This document shows, piece by piece, positions 53,983-64,000 of a stretch of 64,000 nucleotides of DNA. A program made the translations under genes and the position numbers. Origin of the DNA: Patiria pectinifera (taxonomy: Eukaryota; Echinodermata; Asteroidea; Valvatida; Asterinidae); assembly GCA_029964075.1 (NCBI GenBank), contig CM057149.1, positions 34,678,900 to 34,742,899 on the forward strand. The letters are read 5' to 3'. A model generated the notes under the pieces. The model was given only the letters and a program-made list of their open reading frames with translations, was not told where the DNA came from and ran no database searches. Position 1 is the first letter of the stretch, and the number at the start of each line of letters is the position of its first letter.

Positions 53983-54856
53983 TGTCACGCCCCAACTATC
54001 GCATCGGTCCCAACTATAGTTGGGACTGTCCCAACTATAGTGCGGCAGTTGGGTCGGCCCAACTATAGTTAGGACTGGAGTTGCGCCGGATGCTTCATGC
54101 TTGATAGATCTTGTTGGATTAAATGTTCCGCGGCGCTGGCACCGTGTATTCGTCGTGCATGCATGCCGCAAGGCTGGCCGGTCACGTGGTACTGCCTAGT
54201 TGGATGAGTTGTCCAGCTGCTGGTTTTTTTATCCAGCAACATTTTGCAAAATTCAAAGATTGCCATGGCCGGCCAACTATAGATGGGCCCCACCCATAGC
54301 TAATGTCAAAGGTCCCAAGTCGAAATGTAAGCAGAGCTGCAGGGAATGTTTTATTGTCGTACATCAATGTAAACTATAGTTGGGACTGCCAAATAAAAAT
54401 ATTGTGGTGGCCCAACTACAGATGGTCCCCACCCATAGATCATTTCATTGGTCCCCAGTAAAGTCAGATGTGTATTACTAGAGTTGTAGGGAATGTTTTA
54501 TAATCGTACAACAATGTACACTATAGTTGGGACCGCAAAATAAAAAGATTGGGGTGGCCCAACTATAGATTCATCCCATCAATAGCTAATTTCAGTGGTC
54601 CCCAGTAAAGTCAGACGTGTATCAGAGCTGTAGGGAACGTTTTATGGTTGTACATCAATGTAAACTATAGTTGGGACACCGCAAAATAAAAAGATGGGAG
54701 TGGCCCAACTATAGATGGGCCAGCCCAACTATAGTTGGGACAGGCCCAACTATAGTTGGGCCAGCCCAACTGTGGAACTACAGTTGGGACAGGCCCAACT
54801 ATAGTTGGGACAGGCCCAACTATAGTTGGGACCGATGCGATAGTTGGGGCGTGACA
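53983..54856. mobile_element. 874-bp element with TGTCACG termini, 4-bp duplication GAGC
   Basis: TGTCACGCCCCAACTATCGC at the left and its exact complement at the right (inverted repeat about 45 bp), flanked by GAGC at 53,979-53,982 and 54,857-54,860. The interior holds many CCCAACTATAGTTGGG palindromes and three to four tandem units of about 128 bp (each with GGGAATGTTTTAT and ACATCAATGTAAACTATAG). No transposase. Same end plan as 3,974-4,554. Confidence 0.85.
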
Positions 54857-55129
54857 GAGCTATAAGATTGTATGTACATGTAAAGTAATATGCGTCGACG
54901 CGTCATGCTTCACTGCACTCCCACTCCGTATCCGCGTAGCCGCCAACAGGGTAGTTGGTTTGGACTTAAAATTGTTTGATCAACTCCCATTCCTTTTGTA
55001 CTATCATGTGTTGACGCTTAAGTTATACTAGTCCAGTGGATATGTGACAAAATATCGATGAATTGTGCACTTTTGCACATAAGTGTGAAACTTTGGCACA
55101 TATGTTCATATTCATGCGAGAAAATGTTT

Positions 55130-55720
55130 TAGATGTGGAGCCATCTCAAATTAACCCTTTTTGGGGGGCGTGGCAGCCATTTAAAAAAAGGGGGGGGGTA
55201 AATATTATGCCCACCTTGGGAAAAATTGTGTTCATGTTTCATGAATGAATAAAATGTCCCACAGACATTTGTACTCATGAGGGGAAAAAATCCAGATGTG
55301 GAGCCATCTCGAACACACCCTTTTAGGGGCGTGGCAACCATATTAGAAAAAAAGGGGGCAGGGTTTTCGTTATGCCCACCATGGAACCACTGGTCCCACA
55401 TTCGTAGAGAAATGAAACTTTTCTACAGCCATTGACATTCATGAGAAAAAAAATTCCAGATGTGGAGCCATCGAAACACACCTTTTTAGGGGCGTGGCAG
55501 CCATAGTAAAATGGGGGGGGGTAGTCATGATGCCCCTATAAAAAAAGGTGTGCCTCCCTTTTATAAACAGATTAAACTCCACACAGACAATATATTCATG
55601 AAAATCTTTCTTTTTCTGAATGTGAAGCCATCACAACCTTACCCTTTTAGAGGCGTGGCATCCATTTTTAAAATGGGGGGGGGGGTACTCAATATGCCCA
55701 CCGTGGAAAAGTTTGACCGC
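55130..55720. repeat. Tandem ~162-bp repeat, four units
   Basis: Units start with AGATGTGGAGCCATC at about 55,131, 55,293 and 55,455 and a variant near 55,617. Each contains TTTTTAGGGGCGTGGCAGCC and a G-run before ATGCCCACC. An inverted copy of the last unit or two lies at about 56,400-56,585, making a foldback structure. Confidence 0.85.
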
Positions 55721-55749
55721 TTTTCATATAATAAAATCCACCTCAGATA

Positions 55750-56400
55750 GCTCTTCTGATGTGTTGGAATAAGGCTGCCTTATAGTTGGAAGTGACTGTT
55801 GGCAAACCCTGTTTTTCTTACACTATGCATTCTTGCCTCATATTAACCCAGTTACTGGTTCTGTCATCTGTAGAATTATTGTTAATCTCTCAACTGCAGC
55901 AATTTCTGAATTGGGGTATAAACTGGGGTACCTCAGTTAGTCTTGGAAAGACTATTGTTACTTTTTTCTGACAGACCCAAGGGCATATGCAATGTCGCAA
56001 CCTGTATAAAGTATAAAATGTTGTCAGGGCTACTGATTTTTTTGTTGGATTTGGTTGGGGTAAAACGCTCAGAGATATTGATGTACCATTTTTTAGTGAA
56101 CAGAGGGGGTGTATATGGTAGAGCATGGAGCTTTAGCTTCATGGGTGGGGGTACACAGATTCATTGAATGTGAAGTCATAGTGGACGTCATCACCCCTTT
56201 GCGAGGAGAGTACATCGTGTTGTGATCCAATCTGCTGTCAATGCGGTGCAATGGGTAGGGGGTAGGTGGATTATGCACCCCCACCAGGAGGAAAAGAGAA
56301 CAATCAACATTATTAAGAAATCAACCACAAAGTATAAAAACTGTGGGCACAAGGAGTAGGCCCCTCACGCCTTTAAAAAAATGAGTTTGCAGTGGCTCGA
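55750..56400. other. No gene seen
   Basis: Spacer between the direct and inverted copies of the 162-bp repeat. Short overlapping frames only; CAACTGGGGTATAAACTGGG-like words near 55,910. Nothing recognised. Confidence 0.35.
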
Positions 56401-56734
56401 CATCTGAATTTATTTTCTTTCACCAAGTGATGGCTTCACATTCCAAAAAAAGGAAAGATTTTCATGAATAGGCCTATATTGTCTGTGTGGAGTTTAATCT
56501 GTTTGTAAAAGGGACTGAGGCATACCTTTTATATAGGGGCATCATGACTACCCCTTAAAGGGTGTGTTTGTGATGGCTCCATGTCTGATACCTCCATAAT
56601 CTGCGCAGCTGAGTTTAACACTTGCAACGCTCGCGTTGTCAGACGCAAATTAAATGTGAGTGCATAGAAGTAAGATCGCGATACAGATTTAAGGAGGCCA
56701 ACTGGTGCGTACGTCGATATGTACCGCCCTATGC

Positions 56735-56945
56735 ATATAATCTTCATAAATTCCTAAGATAGTTTACCCATTACTATTGGTCGAGAACCCATCACGTGGC
56801 AGGTTTTAAATGGTTGATAAAGACTGGCTGGCTGGTCTTACTTTTTAAGCATTGTATATAGTGTCACATGAAATTTGGACTCGTTTGAAATCCGGTGCCT
56901 TTTACCATTTTATTGGTTGAACATTCACAATCCCCATGTATTAGG
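56735..56945 (-). repeat. Diverged inverted copy of the 6.2/18.8-kb dispersed repeat
   Basis: Reads, with many substitutions, AAATTCCTAAGATAGTTTAC, TTGGTCGAGAACCCATCACG, GGTTGATAAAGACTGGCTGG, and CATTTTATTGGTTGAACATT. These match in reverse the CCAATGAAACG ... GACCAATAGGAATGCG part of the other two copies. Confidence 0.65.
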
Positions 56946-57279
56946 CCATCAGCCTGGGGGTTTGGTCAGTATCAAATCAGGGCATAAATGATTATAATGA
57001 GCATGCGAAGGGTATGCCGCCCCTAGAGTGGTAACAAGCATTTTGATGGACATTTTGAAAAAAGGGTGAAAACACCCAAAAAGCTGCCACTGTTGCAATG
57101 CTATCACATATTTTCCAACTCTGAATGTGTGTATACCTTGCCAAAAATCGCTATGACAATTATTCCCCTCATTTGATACCAGTGGCCAAAATTTTGGACC
57201 GAGACTGATGGCCTATATGGGCATGCACTACTTTCTAGAAAAACATGTAGGCATGCACAATACTACCAGTGAGTTGATC

Positions 57280-58741
57280 AGTTTTTCATAAAATACATCG
57301 GAACAGCTGCATTCTGCGCCACATCGTGCAGTACGCGTGACACACAGTGGCGTATCCGGGCGGGGGCACCTTGCCCGGCGGCCGGGATTTTGTGGATAAT
57401 TTTTTTTCAGTAAGTATGTCAATAAATGGTTAGAGAGTTCAGACATCAACCCCCAAAAAAGGAACCACCCTCAGCTCAAAAAACATTGCAATGCGCTGTA
57501 AAAATCGGCATGTATTTTTCAGTATATGCATAATAATGGTCAGTTTTGGAGAGTGCCCCCATTTGGAAGATGGGTACCAGCCTAATCACAATCCTCCTTA
57601 AAAATTAAATATAGACCCACTTCCTGGGGTGCTAGAACCAGTGGCACACCCAGGAGTTGGCTTGGAGCTCACAATTTTTTTTGTCATTTTTTAAAAAATT
57701 TTTTTTTTTCAAAAAATGTTGCCCAAGCATTTGGGCTGCAGAAAAAAATGTGGGTTTTTTTTTTTGGGGGATGGGGCGGACTATTTTGACATTGGTGGCG
57801 CCATTTACACCCCTATTATTTTACTCGAAAACAGGCCACATACATTATCACCAAGGGCAAATCTTGGAAATAAAAACAAAAAAAATTGACAACCTCTGGG
57901 GGGGGGCTCAAGCCCCCTGAGGCTCCACCCCCCTCCTTGGGTGCGCCACTGGCTAGAACTCCTTTTTTTTCTTCAAATTTTTAGATTTGGTCAGTTGTAC
58001 TACTACTACTGAAAAAGTACTAGTACTAGCGCCCCAGTTCGATTACATACTGTAGTGATGAATCAGTATTTTTAAAGGCCATTCACCTCAAACAGGTGCC
58101 GAAATTATGGCAAATACTTGAAAAAAATACCTTTATATAAAGCACATACTGCTTCTCCACGAGACAATCCTCATGGAGCACAATTGTCTCCATACTGCAG
58201 GTTCAAAATGATGCGTTTGACATGCATTGATTGTATATGGACGTAAATATGAACATTAATTTTATGTACGAGGACACATGGGACACAACGTTTTAGTGAC
58301 ATCTGTAGAAACACAACTCTGCGTACAGGTCGGTATGCATCATCCTCTGCTTCGTCAAATGGTAACAGGACTCACTGCACTGTACATCTATTTGCCTTGT
58401 ACGTAGGTGTAGGCTATAGCGTACAGTACTGTACTTTTGTAGGCCATTTCATGAAACAGTCGCGGATGCATCCTGAAATGCACGCAGAGTTGTTTTCTAA
58501 CATGTCACATCATCATCGTGTCCCCTGTGTCCACGTACATAGGCTACTGTCAGACTGTCAGTGTTGGAGTCAAGTCCTCAAATCCAAGTACAGAGCACTC
58601 CAAGTACACTGTGACGAGTGTGCGTCTAAAGCACCGAGTACAGGTACATTCAAGGCCGAGTACTGGGCCGAGTCCGTACCTATATCTGCAAAGTTGCCTT
58701 ATTATTTGCAGTTTATTTTTTTTGTTTTAATTTCTTTCCAG
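57280..58741 (+). repeat. Segmental duplication, upstream part of Ig gene copy C
   Basis: Same block order as 17,690-21,260, without the 1.3-kb and 1,154-bp insertions seen there but with its own hAT-like MITE at 57,639-57,951. The last 465 bp (58,277-58,741) match 20,805-21,260 closely, up to the acceptor TTTCTTTCCAG, and probably carry the promoter or 5' UTR. Confidence 0.8.
57639..57951. mobile_element. 313-bp hAT-like MITE, 8-bp duplication GCTAGAAC
   Basis: The ends CAGTGGCACACCCAGGAG and CCTTGGGTGCGCCACTG are flanked by GCTAGAAC at 57,631-57,638 and 57,952-57,959. Same family as 25,748-26,074 (shared TCAAGCCCCCTGAGG and CCATTTACACCCCTATTAT parts). The paralogous position near 18,020 is unoccupied. 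Confidence 0.92.
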
Positions 58742-58746
58742 CGGTG

Positions 58747-61700
58747 ATGTTTTCCACCCTGATCCAAGCACACAAAACATTCGACCTGTGGATGGTTCTA
58801 GGTAAATGGCATCCATTGCGCGCTTCCGACTGCCCGTACGATTTCAACTTAAAAGATCTTATAAGATTCTTTCTTATAAGATTCTTATAAGAATCTTATA
58901 AGATTCTTGTAAATGAGTAGGAATCATATAAGATTCTTACAAGTGAGTAAGAATATGGTTAGATTCTTATAGGCCTAACATATTTTCAAGTCAGAATTTC
59001 TTCTGATAACTTCTTATTGTTGCCGAGGAATAATTCTTATAAGAGCTAGACCAAAGTTTGGTTTGAGTCAGAATGTTAACTTAATTCTTATAAGAAACCC
59101 TTTGAGTAAAGAACTTGGTAGGGGGTCTCTATAAGAAACTTTGTCACGAGTGTTATGTTACATAAGCTGGCTGCTCATGGGCCACAAGTAGGTCACATGA
59201 CACAGTGACCTTGCATTCCAGAGATACATGTAAACAGTCAGTGTGGGAAATTTGAAATTTGCATTCAGTATTAAGTGCAGCAGTGTTGATGAGTGCACAT
59301 ATACTGGCTTGCAACTGAGGACAAAAACTGTATAAAACTTGGTCAAAATTGTGGATATATTTCTTTGGACATAATTTGTTGTTCATGTACACACTTAACC
59401 TGTACATGACATCCAAAGTATGTGTGCTGGACCAATATCTGGATGGAAGTCTCTGGAAAGATTGCTGTCAAGAATTGTCAAGAGTCAACGCTCTCAAGCT
59501 GTTTGCATGCACTCTGCAACTGGTACGTTTTCATGTACAGTACATGTACGTACATGTATGGGCATGTATAATACATTATAATTAGGACACTATTTAATTT
59601 TTTATGTGTTAATATAACTGTACTGCTTTGACTGCATTTACATGAATCAGGTGTCTTTCAAATTACAAATCAACTTAAATAGCATGGAAAGGGAATTGAA
59701 ATGACTCTTAACACTCAGTTTATTAATTAACTTCTGGTCATAATTAGCCAAAACAAATTGAAACCTTGTTTTTACATGACATTTGTATAGTAATTAATTT
59801 TAAGTATTCTGGGTTTTTTAAATTTTAGATAGAGCGAAACTGCAATTACACTGATTGTGGTGGACTACATCCTTAGGCAAAGTCTGGATTGCATCCACGA
59901 CAAAGGTCTATCATCAAGCAGAAGAAATCAAGACGTCATCAAAGCCTGCATCTCACTAATCTTGAACTACGCGGACGATCTGGCCCTCATGGCTGATCAA
60001 CTGTGTGATGCTCAAGACCTGTTATCATCTCTCGAGAATGCTGCAGCCAAGGTCGGCCTGTGTCTTAATGCTTAAACTGAGTACATTACCATCAATGAAG
60101 ATGAGAACCACTACCCAATATACACCAGTGACAGCACCCAACTTAGAGGTCAGTGACTACCTTGGGTCCTTAATGTTGCCAACAGTAAGAAGGATTTCTT
60201 CACTTGCAGAGGCACAGCTTGGAGTGCCTGTAACAAGCTTCATAACCTCTGGCAATCAGTATAGCACAATCGACAAAGTCTGTGTGGAGACCATTCTCCT
60301 CTATGGAGCCGAAATCTGAACCATGAAGAAGGAGCTTCAAGATTGCCTTGATGGCACATACGTCACACCAGCAGCCTTCTTATGACATCTCATGGCATGA
60401 GCACAGGACTAAAGAATAGATTTATGGAGACATTCCACCTATATCTGCTAGTGTTGCTCAACGACGAGTTCGCTTTGCTGGCCACTGCTACCCTGCTGTA
60501 AACCAGGTCATATCTAGTATCTGATGTATTATGTTGGAGACTTCCATGCCCTTCGACTACATTGATGTGATTGGCAGAGACACCCAATGTGAAATTGAAG
60601 ACCTTCCGTACATAATGAAGGATAATGGCGTGGCGTTGTGAACGAGGTCTCAGTTGCGGCCACTAGATGATGATGATGATGATGAATTTGATATTTAATT
60701 GTCAACAAAAATCTACATGTACATACTTTATAAGTGTGTATTTGCCTGCAATCGGGGACCCCTATTGTCTCTCTTTTGTTTGTACTCTGACTTTTCAGGG
60801 AGATATAGCTCCCACGTGTTTTGTACACGATTGTAAATTGGGGACCTCTCGGAAATTGGGGACCCTATTGTCCTCTATTGTTCAACGTTCATACTGAATG
60901 CAGAAACGAACTCATGTATACAAGATTCAGCATTTTGGAAGATGTTAAGTACCTTTTTTTGGAATATTTCATATATCAGATGACTGGTTCTGATCACTTT
61001 ATTTAACGTGTGGTAAAACCAAATGAAAAGAATTATTGTACATGTATTTCAACTTTTCCTCTGCAAACTTTCAATTATATGATCAGTTTTATGTGTTGTT
61101 TTGTCCTGAAACAAACTGTATTAAATTAACTCTTTGAGCCTACTTTTACTGTCCTGACATCCATTAATTGTTGAGGTGTCATATTTTAATTATTCACTTC
61201 ATCAGCAAACACAAGATCCTTTTGTAAGTCATGGGTATGTTCAGTAACGAGCATGTCTATTTATGATGTAGGTTTCTTAGAAAAGTATTACAATATTTTT
61301 AAAATTTTATAAGATGTTTAACAATCTTGTAAGATTTTACATTTTTTATAAGATTTTTATAAGATTCTGTGACTTATTCTTATAAGATTGTTATAAGATT
61401 CTGACAAGATTCTTATAAGATTCTTATAAGAGTATTTTGTGGGCTGCGCTAGGATATTTCTAAGAATCTTATCAGAATCTTATAAGAATCTTATAAGATC
61501 TTACTAATTTGCATATAAAATACTTATAAGATTCTTATAAGAATTTTTGCAACGACAAACCATTTTTTTTTCCAATGGAGCCCGGAGACGTAAAAAAAAG
61601 AGATCATTACGACTTATGAAAATGTGCTACTTCCCCTAAAGTTCCATTTTCTATACCTTTCAGTCAAACGGAGTCTTTCGGGGTAATATTGCATTAATCT

Positions 61701-63471
61701 GTTAATTTTACACCGTCAGTAATCGTAAATATAATATGACTTATTTAATTGTCAGTTGGTATATACTTTCCCAATTATAGTTGTTTCTGTGGTGGCTACT
61801 GGCATCCAAGCAAGAAGTATCGAGGATGGAACCATCTTCCTGGAGCGAGGCAACCCTGGCATCCTGTCCTGCCCTCCCGTCGCATCCGGACGAATCCCAC
61901 TGGATCAGATCGACGCCATGTACTGGTACTTCCCCAGAGTACGAGATGAAAACATCTTGATCTCCTACTTCCTAGGGAACGTCGCTCCACAAAACGGCAT
62001 CCCGGAGGGCGTGTATGACATCAACAGAAACTTCTCTCTGGTTATTGAGAACGTCACCGACTCAAATGAAGGGACCTACTACTGTAAGGTCAAACCGAAG
62101 TTGAGAATGATGGTTGATGGGCACGTGACTATGCTTGTCAAAGGTGAGTGGGTTGGTGATTAGTACATTATGTCATCCATGAGCTGCACAAAAGCAATGG
62201 TGCAGTTTGTTAGACTCGGTTATAGGTCGGGCGGAAACATTTGTGGAATGATTGCTTTTTTTTGTTTAGCTGACAGCTCAGTTGGGGTTTAGAAGTCCAA
62301 AGTTCAACAAATTTTCTGAAAAAGTTGGGAAAATTATGACACTCTAAAACTGTGCAAGTGTACGTGCGCTTGGCTTGGGATTTTCTTTTAATAATTTAAG
62401 TTTAGGAGCTGTGAGCTCAATATTTTCATGAGATCAATACGAAAATATAAATCGTTTTTATTGATTGTCTCCCTTGTAAATTAGTCTATGTAACCATGGC
62501 GAATATAATATTTGAGCAGATTTGTTGATTAAGTATGCAAGACAACCGCATCTTGACCTCAAGATTTTTAACAATCAGCGGGCGCTTTCTATATCGGGTC
62601 TTCGGTCATTCACAAATTGTTGCGTCATAGACAAGGATAAAAAAAAACTACGTAGACACAGCAAATAAAGGCTGTGTCACGCGCTCTGTATGTTTTTCCA
62701 ATATGCGCCCAGCCGTTGTTGTTTTACAAAACACTGCATTGGAATTGACCAATCAAACATTTAGTCCTGATTTGGGAATGAAATGATGAAATGACATCAC
62801 GGTTTAGTAAAGTCAACTCCGATTGGATGAGGTGGGGGATCACATAAATCTGCATGCTTAGATATATCAGACGTTAGAAAGGAGACTGGGCTCCGTGGAT
62901 AACGGGTGATACTCAGACTTCTTGTAAATTTGCACACACAAAAACTCCACAAGAAATTGAAAACATTTTATATAAAAATAAGGAAGTCTGAAAGCTTTCT
63001 TATATTTTCCAAAAGATTTTTTTTCAAGGACTTAGCAACTTTCTGTCAATGAAAACTGTTAAACGTTTTCCATGAGACTGAAATTTATATTATAGCTGTT
63101 GGTTATAATAATAGTTTTACCTATAACTGGTGGTTGATGAATCTATGTTAGTATCTATGAAGCATGGTCATCAGTTGTCATCTTGTTAAAGATTATGGTG
63201 ACACTTTAAAGTCTCGTGTCCACATTTTTGTCAATGGTATTTTTCGCTGAGATTTGTGTAGTATCACCCAAGGAGCCGTTTCCCGACGTGACCCAATGCA
63301 CTGCACGCATTTCGGAGACTGCGTGCAAGGCAGTGTTGCCGTACAGCATCAAGAACCCGTGGTTGACCTGCATCGTACAGGATGCCAAGCCTGCCGTGGC
63401 TCTCCGATGGCTGCTTGAGTATAGTGACGGCGACACACAACTCATCAGTGACAGGTTCACCGTACAACCGA
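58747..63471 (+). CDS. Second V-C Ig receptor gene, copy C (partial)
   Basis: Leader exon 58,742-58,801 (coding from ATG 58,747: MFSTLIQAHKTFDLWMVL), V exon 61,781-62,143 (121 codons) and first C half 63,262-63,471 (70 codons), all phase 1. The V exon is closer to cassette A than to B (YWYFPRVRDEN, GNVAPQ, KVKPKLRMMVDGHV). C half: VSPKEPFPDVTQC, LTCIVQD, VALRWLL. No frame defects. The second C half, membrane and tail exons would lie beyond 64,000, after a Penelope-like insertion. Confidence 0.8.
59857..60690 (+). pseudogene. RTE-like LINE reverse transcriptase fragment
   Basis: LNYADDLALMADQ, LLSSLENAAAKVGLCLNA then stop, followed in shifted frames by TEYITINEDENHYPIYTSD, YLGSL, RGTAWSACNKLHNLWQS, and VCVETILLYGAEIWTMKKEL. 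This is the YADD motif and thumb region of RTE-type elements, broken by stops and frameshifts. The end is a (GAT)n run at 60,665-60,684, the usual RTE tail type. Confidence 0.8.
60691..61300. other. No gene seen
   Basis: Right part of the 2.7-kb insertion. Repeated ATTGGGGACC words near 60,760-60,870. No coding segment. Confidence 0.35.
62144..63261 (+). other. Intron of Ig gene copy C
   Basis: Between the V and C exons. The end part (about 62,960-63,260) aligns with the end of the cassette A intron (about 25,470-25,747 plus 26,075-26,200) without the hAT-like MITE. The CRE-rich tandem repeat of cassette A is absent. Confidence 0.7.
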
Positions 63472-63726
63472 GTATGTACATGTACAGGGTTACTGAATCT
63501 CAGGGTGTCCCAGCGATTGTAACATATGAGCTGGCTGTAAATTCTTATAACATGTGTTTGAATTGAAACATCTTTGCAAGCTATTTTCTCATTATGTCAC
63601 GGGCTTAAAGATCTCCTTTCATTTTGGCTACATATGAAAGTGTGATACCTAGGTTAAGGCCCGATTTCACGGAGGTTAAGGGAAAAACTTTCTCAAGATT
63701 TTCTGTACAGGTAAGACATTTTCGAA

Positions 63727-64000
63727 GCATAATAGAAACCTTCCCGGCTGTAGGGTCTCCTATACCCCAAGCCAACTAGTTAGGGCCCCTAGTTCCATCA
63801 CCCTCCCCAACTTGGGCACCACTTCTCATCACATCCAGTGCATCCTCCATAAGCATGGAATTCGAGTCTTCCACACAGCCCCTCTGAAGATGCAGAACCT
63901 GCTGACTTCACACAAGGATCGGTGTGACCCAGAATGCAGACCAGGAGTGTACAAGATTCCATGTCAATGTGGCAAAGTGTATATCGGCAAGACTGGCAGG
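63727..64000 (+). pseudogene. Penelope-like retroelement, GIY-YIG endonuclease region (partial)
   Basis: The open frame to the window edge includes LPNLGTTSHHIQCILHKHGI, FHTAPLKMQNLLTSHKDRCD and RPGVYKIPCQCGKVYIGKTG. GVY...YIG with the CxC between is the endonuclease signature of Penelope-like elements, which follows the reverse transcriptase. The frame begins abruptly in intron sequence at about 63,727, so the copy is 5' truncated or a fragment; the right part is outside the window. Confidence 0.85.

Larger units (their letters stand above)
58830..61565. mobile_element. ~2.7-kb insertion bordered by TCTTATAAGATTC arrays
   Basis: Absent from the matching leader intron of copy A, which is only 341 bp. 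Both borders (58,848-58,970 and 61,300-61,545) consist of many TCTTATAAGA palindromes in 11-12 bp spacing, forming mutual inverted repeats. The inside holds a LINE fragment (59,857-60,690). The exact ends and target duplication are not clear. Confidence 0.65.

Overview
The window is eukaryotic. It has split genes with consensus GT/AG (and one GC/AG) introns, low gene density, tRNA-derived SINEs, non-LTR and Penelope-like retroelement pieces and many short DNA transposons. Immunoglobulin V-C receptors, an adhesion-GPCR relic, SINE tails ending in GCGCTATATAAAT plus (TTA)n, and Penelope elements together suggest a marine invertebrate, probably a deuterostome such as an echinoderm, hemichordate or amphioxus. 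The species cannot be fixed from the sequence.

Layout. 1-17 kb is almost entirely repeats: a 588-bp element with an 8-bp target duplication, a long-palindrome family, nested elements with TGTCAC and GGCAGTGG termini, a tandem array of ~690-bp units with (CTGT)n, an inverted 21-bp minisatellite, two inverted Harbinger-like MITEs, and a LINE reverse transcriptase split by a 1,926-bp transposon. 17.7-21.3 kb is the upstream half of a segmental duplication whose partner is at 57.3-58.8 kb. 21.28-35.04 kb (+) holds a membrane receptor gene: leader, V-type Ig exon and split C-type Ig domain (cassette A), a second V + split C cassette (B), a transmembrane exon and two cytoplasmic exons. All ten exons join in frame (1,881 nt, 626 residues). 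35-40 kb is a LINE 3' end, a SINE and MITEs. 40.3-44.9 kb (-) is a broken adhesion-GPCR relic. 45.3-48.85 kb (-), perhaps extending to 53.2 kb, is a small unrecognised gene that I tentatively read as an OB-fold protein. 50-57 kb is again repeats. From 58.74 kb (+) a second copy of the Ig receptor starts (leader, V exon, first C exon) and runs off the right edge, next to a Penelope-like GIY-YIG fragment.

Biological theme. The window shows a tandemly expanding family of V-C type Ig receptors. Its exons are all phase 1-1, so they can be shuffled or alternatively spliced, and neighbouring copies differ most in a CDR3-like stretch after the second V cysteine. Transposons with target duplications, set against empty sites in the paralogous copies, give a relative history: cassettes A and B split first, the A-type gene with its leader and upstream DNA was then copied to 58 kb, and several hAT-like insertions followed.
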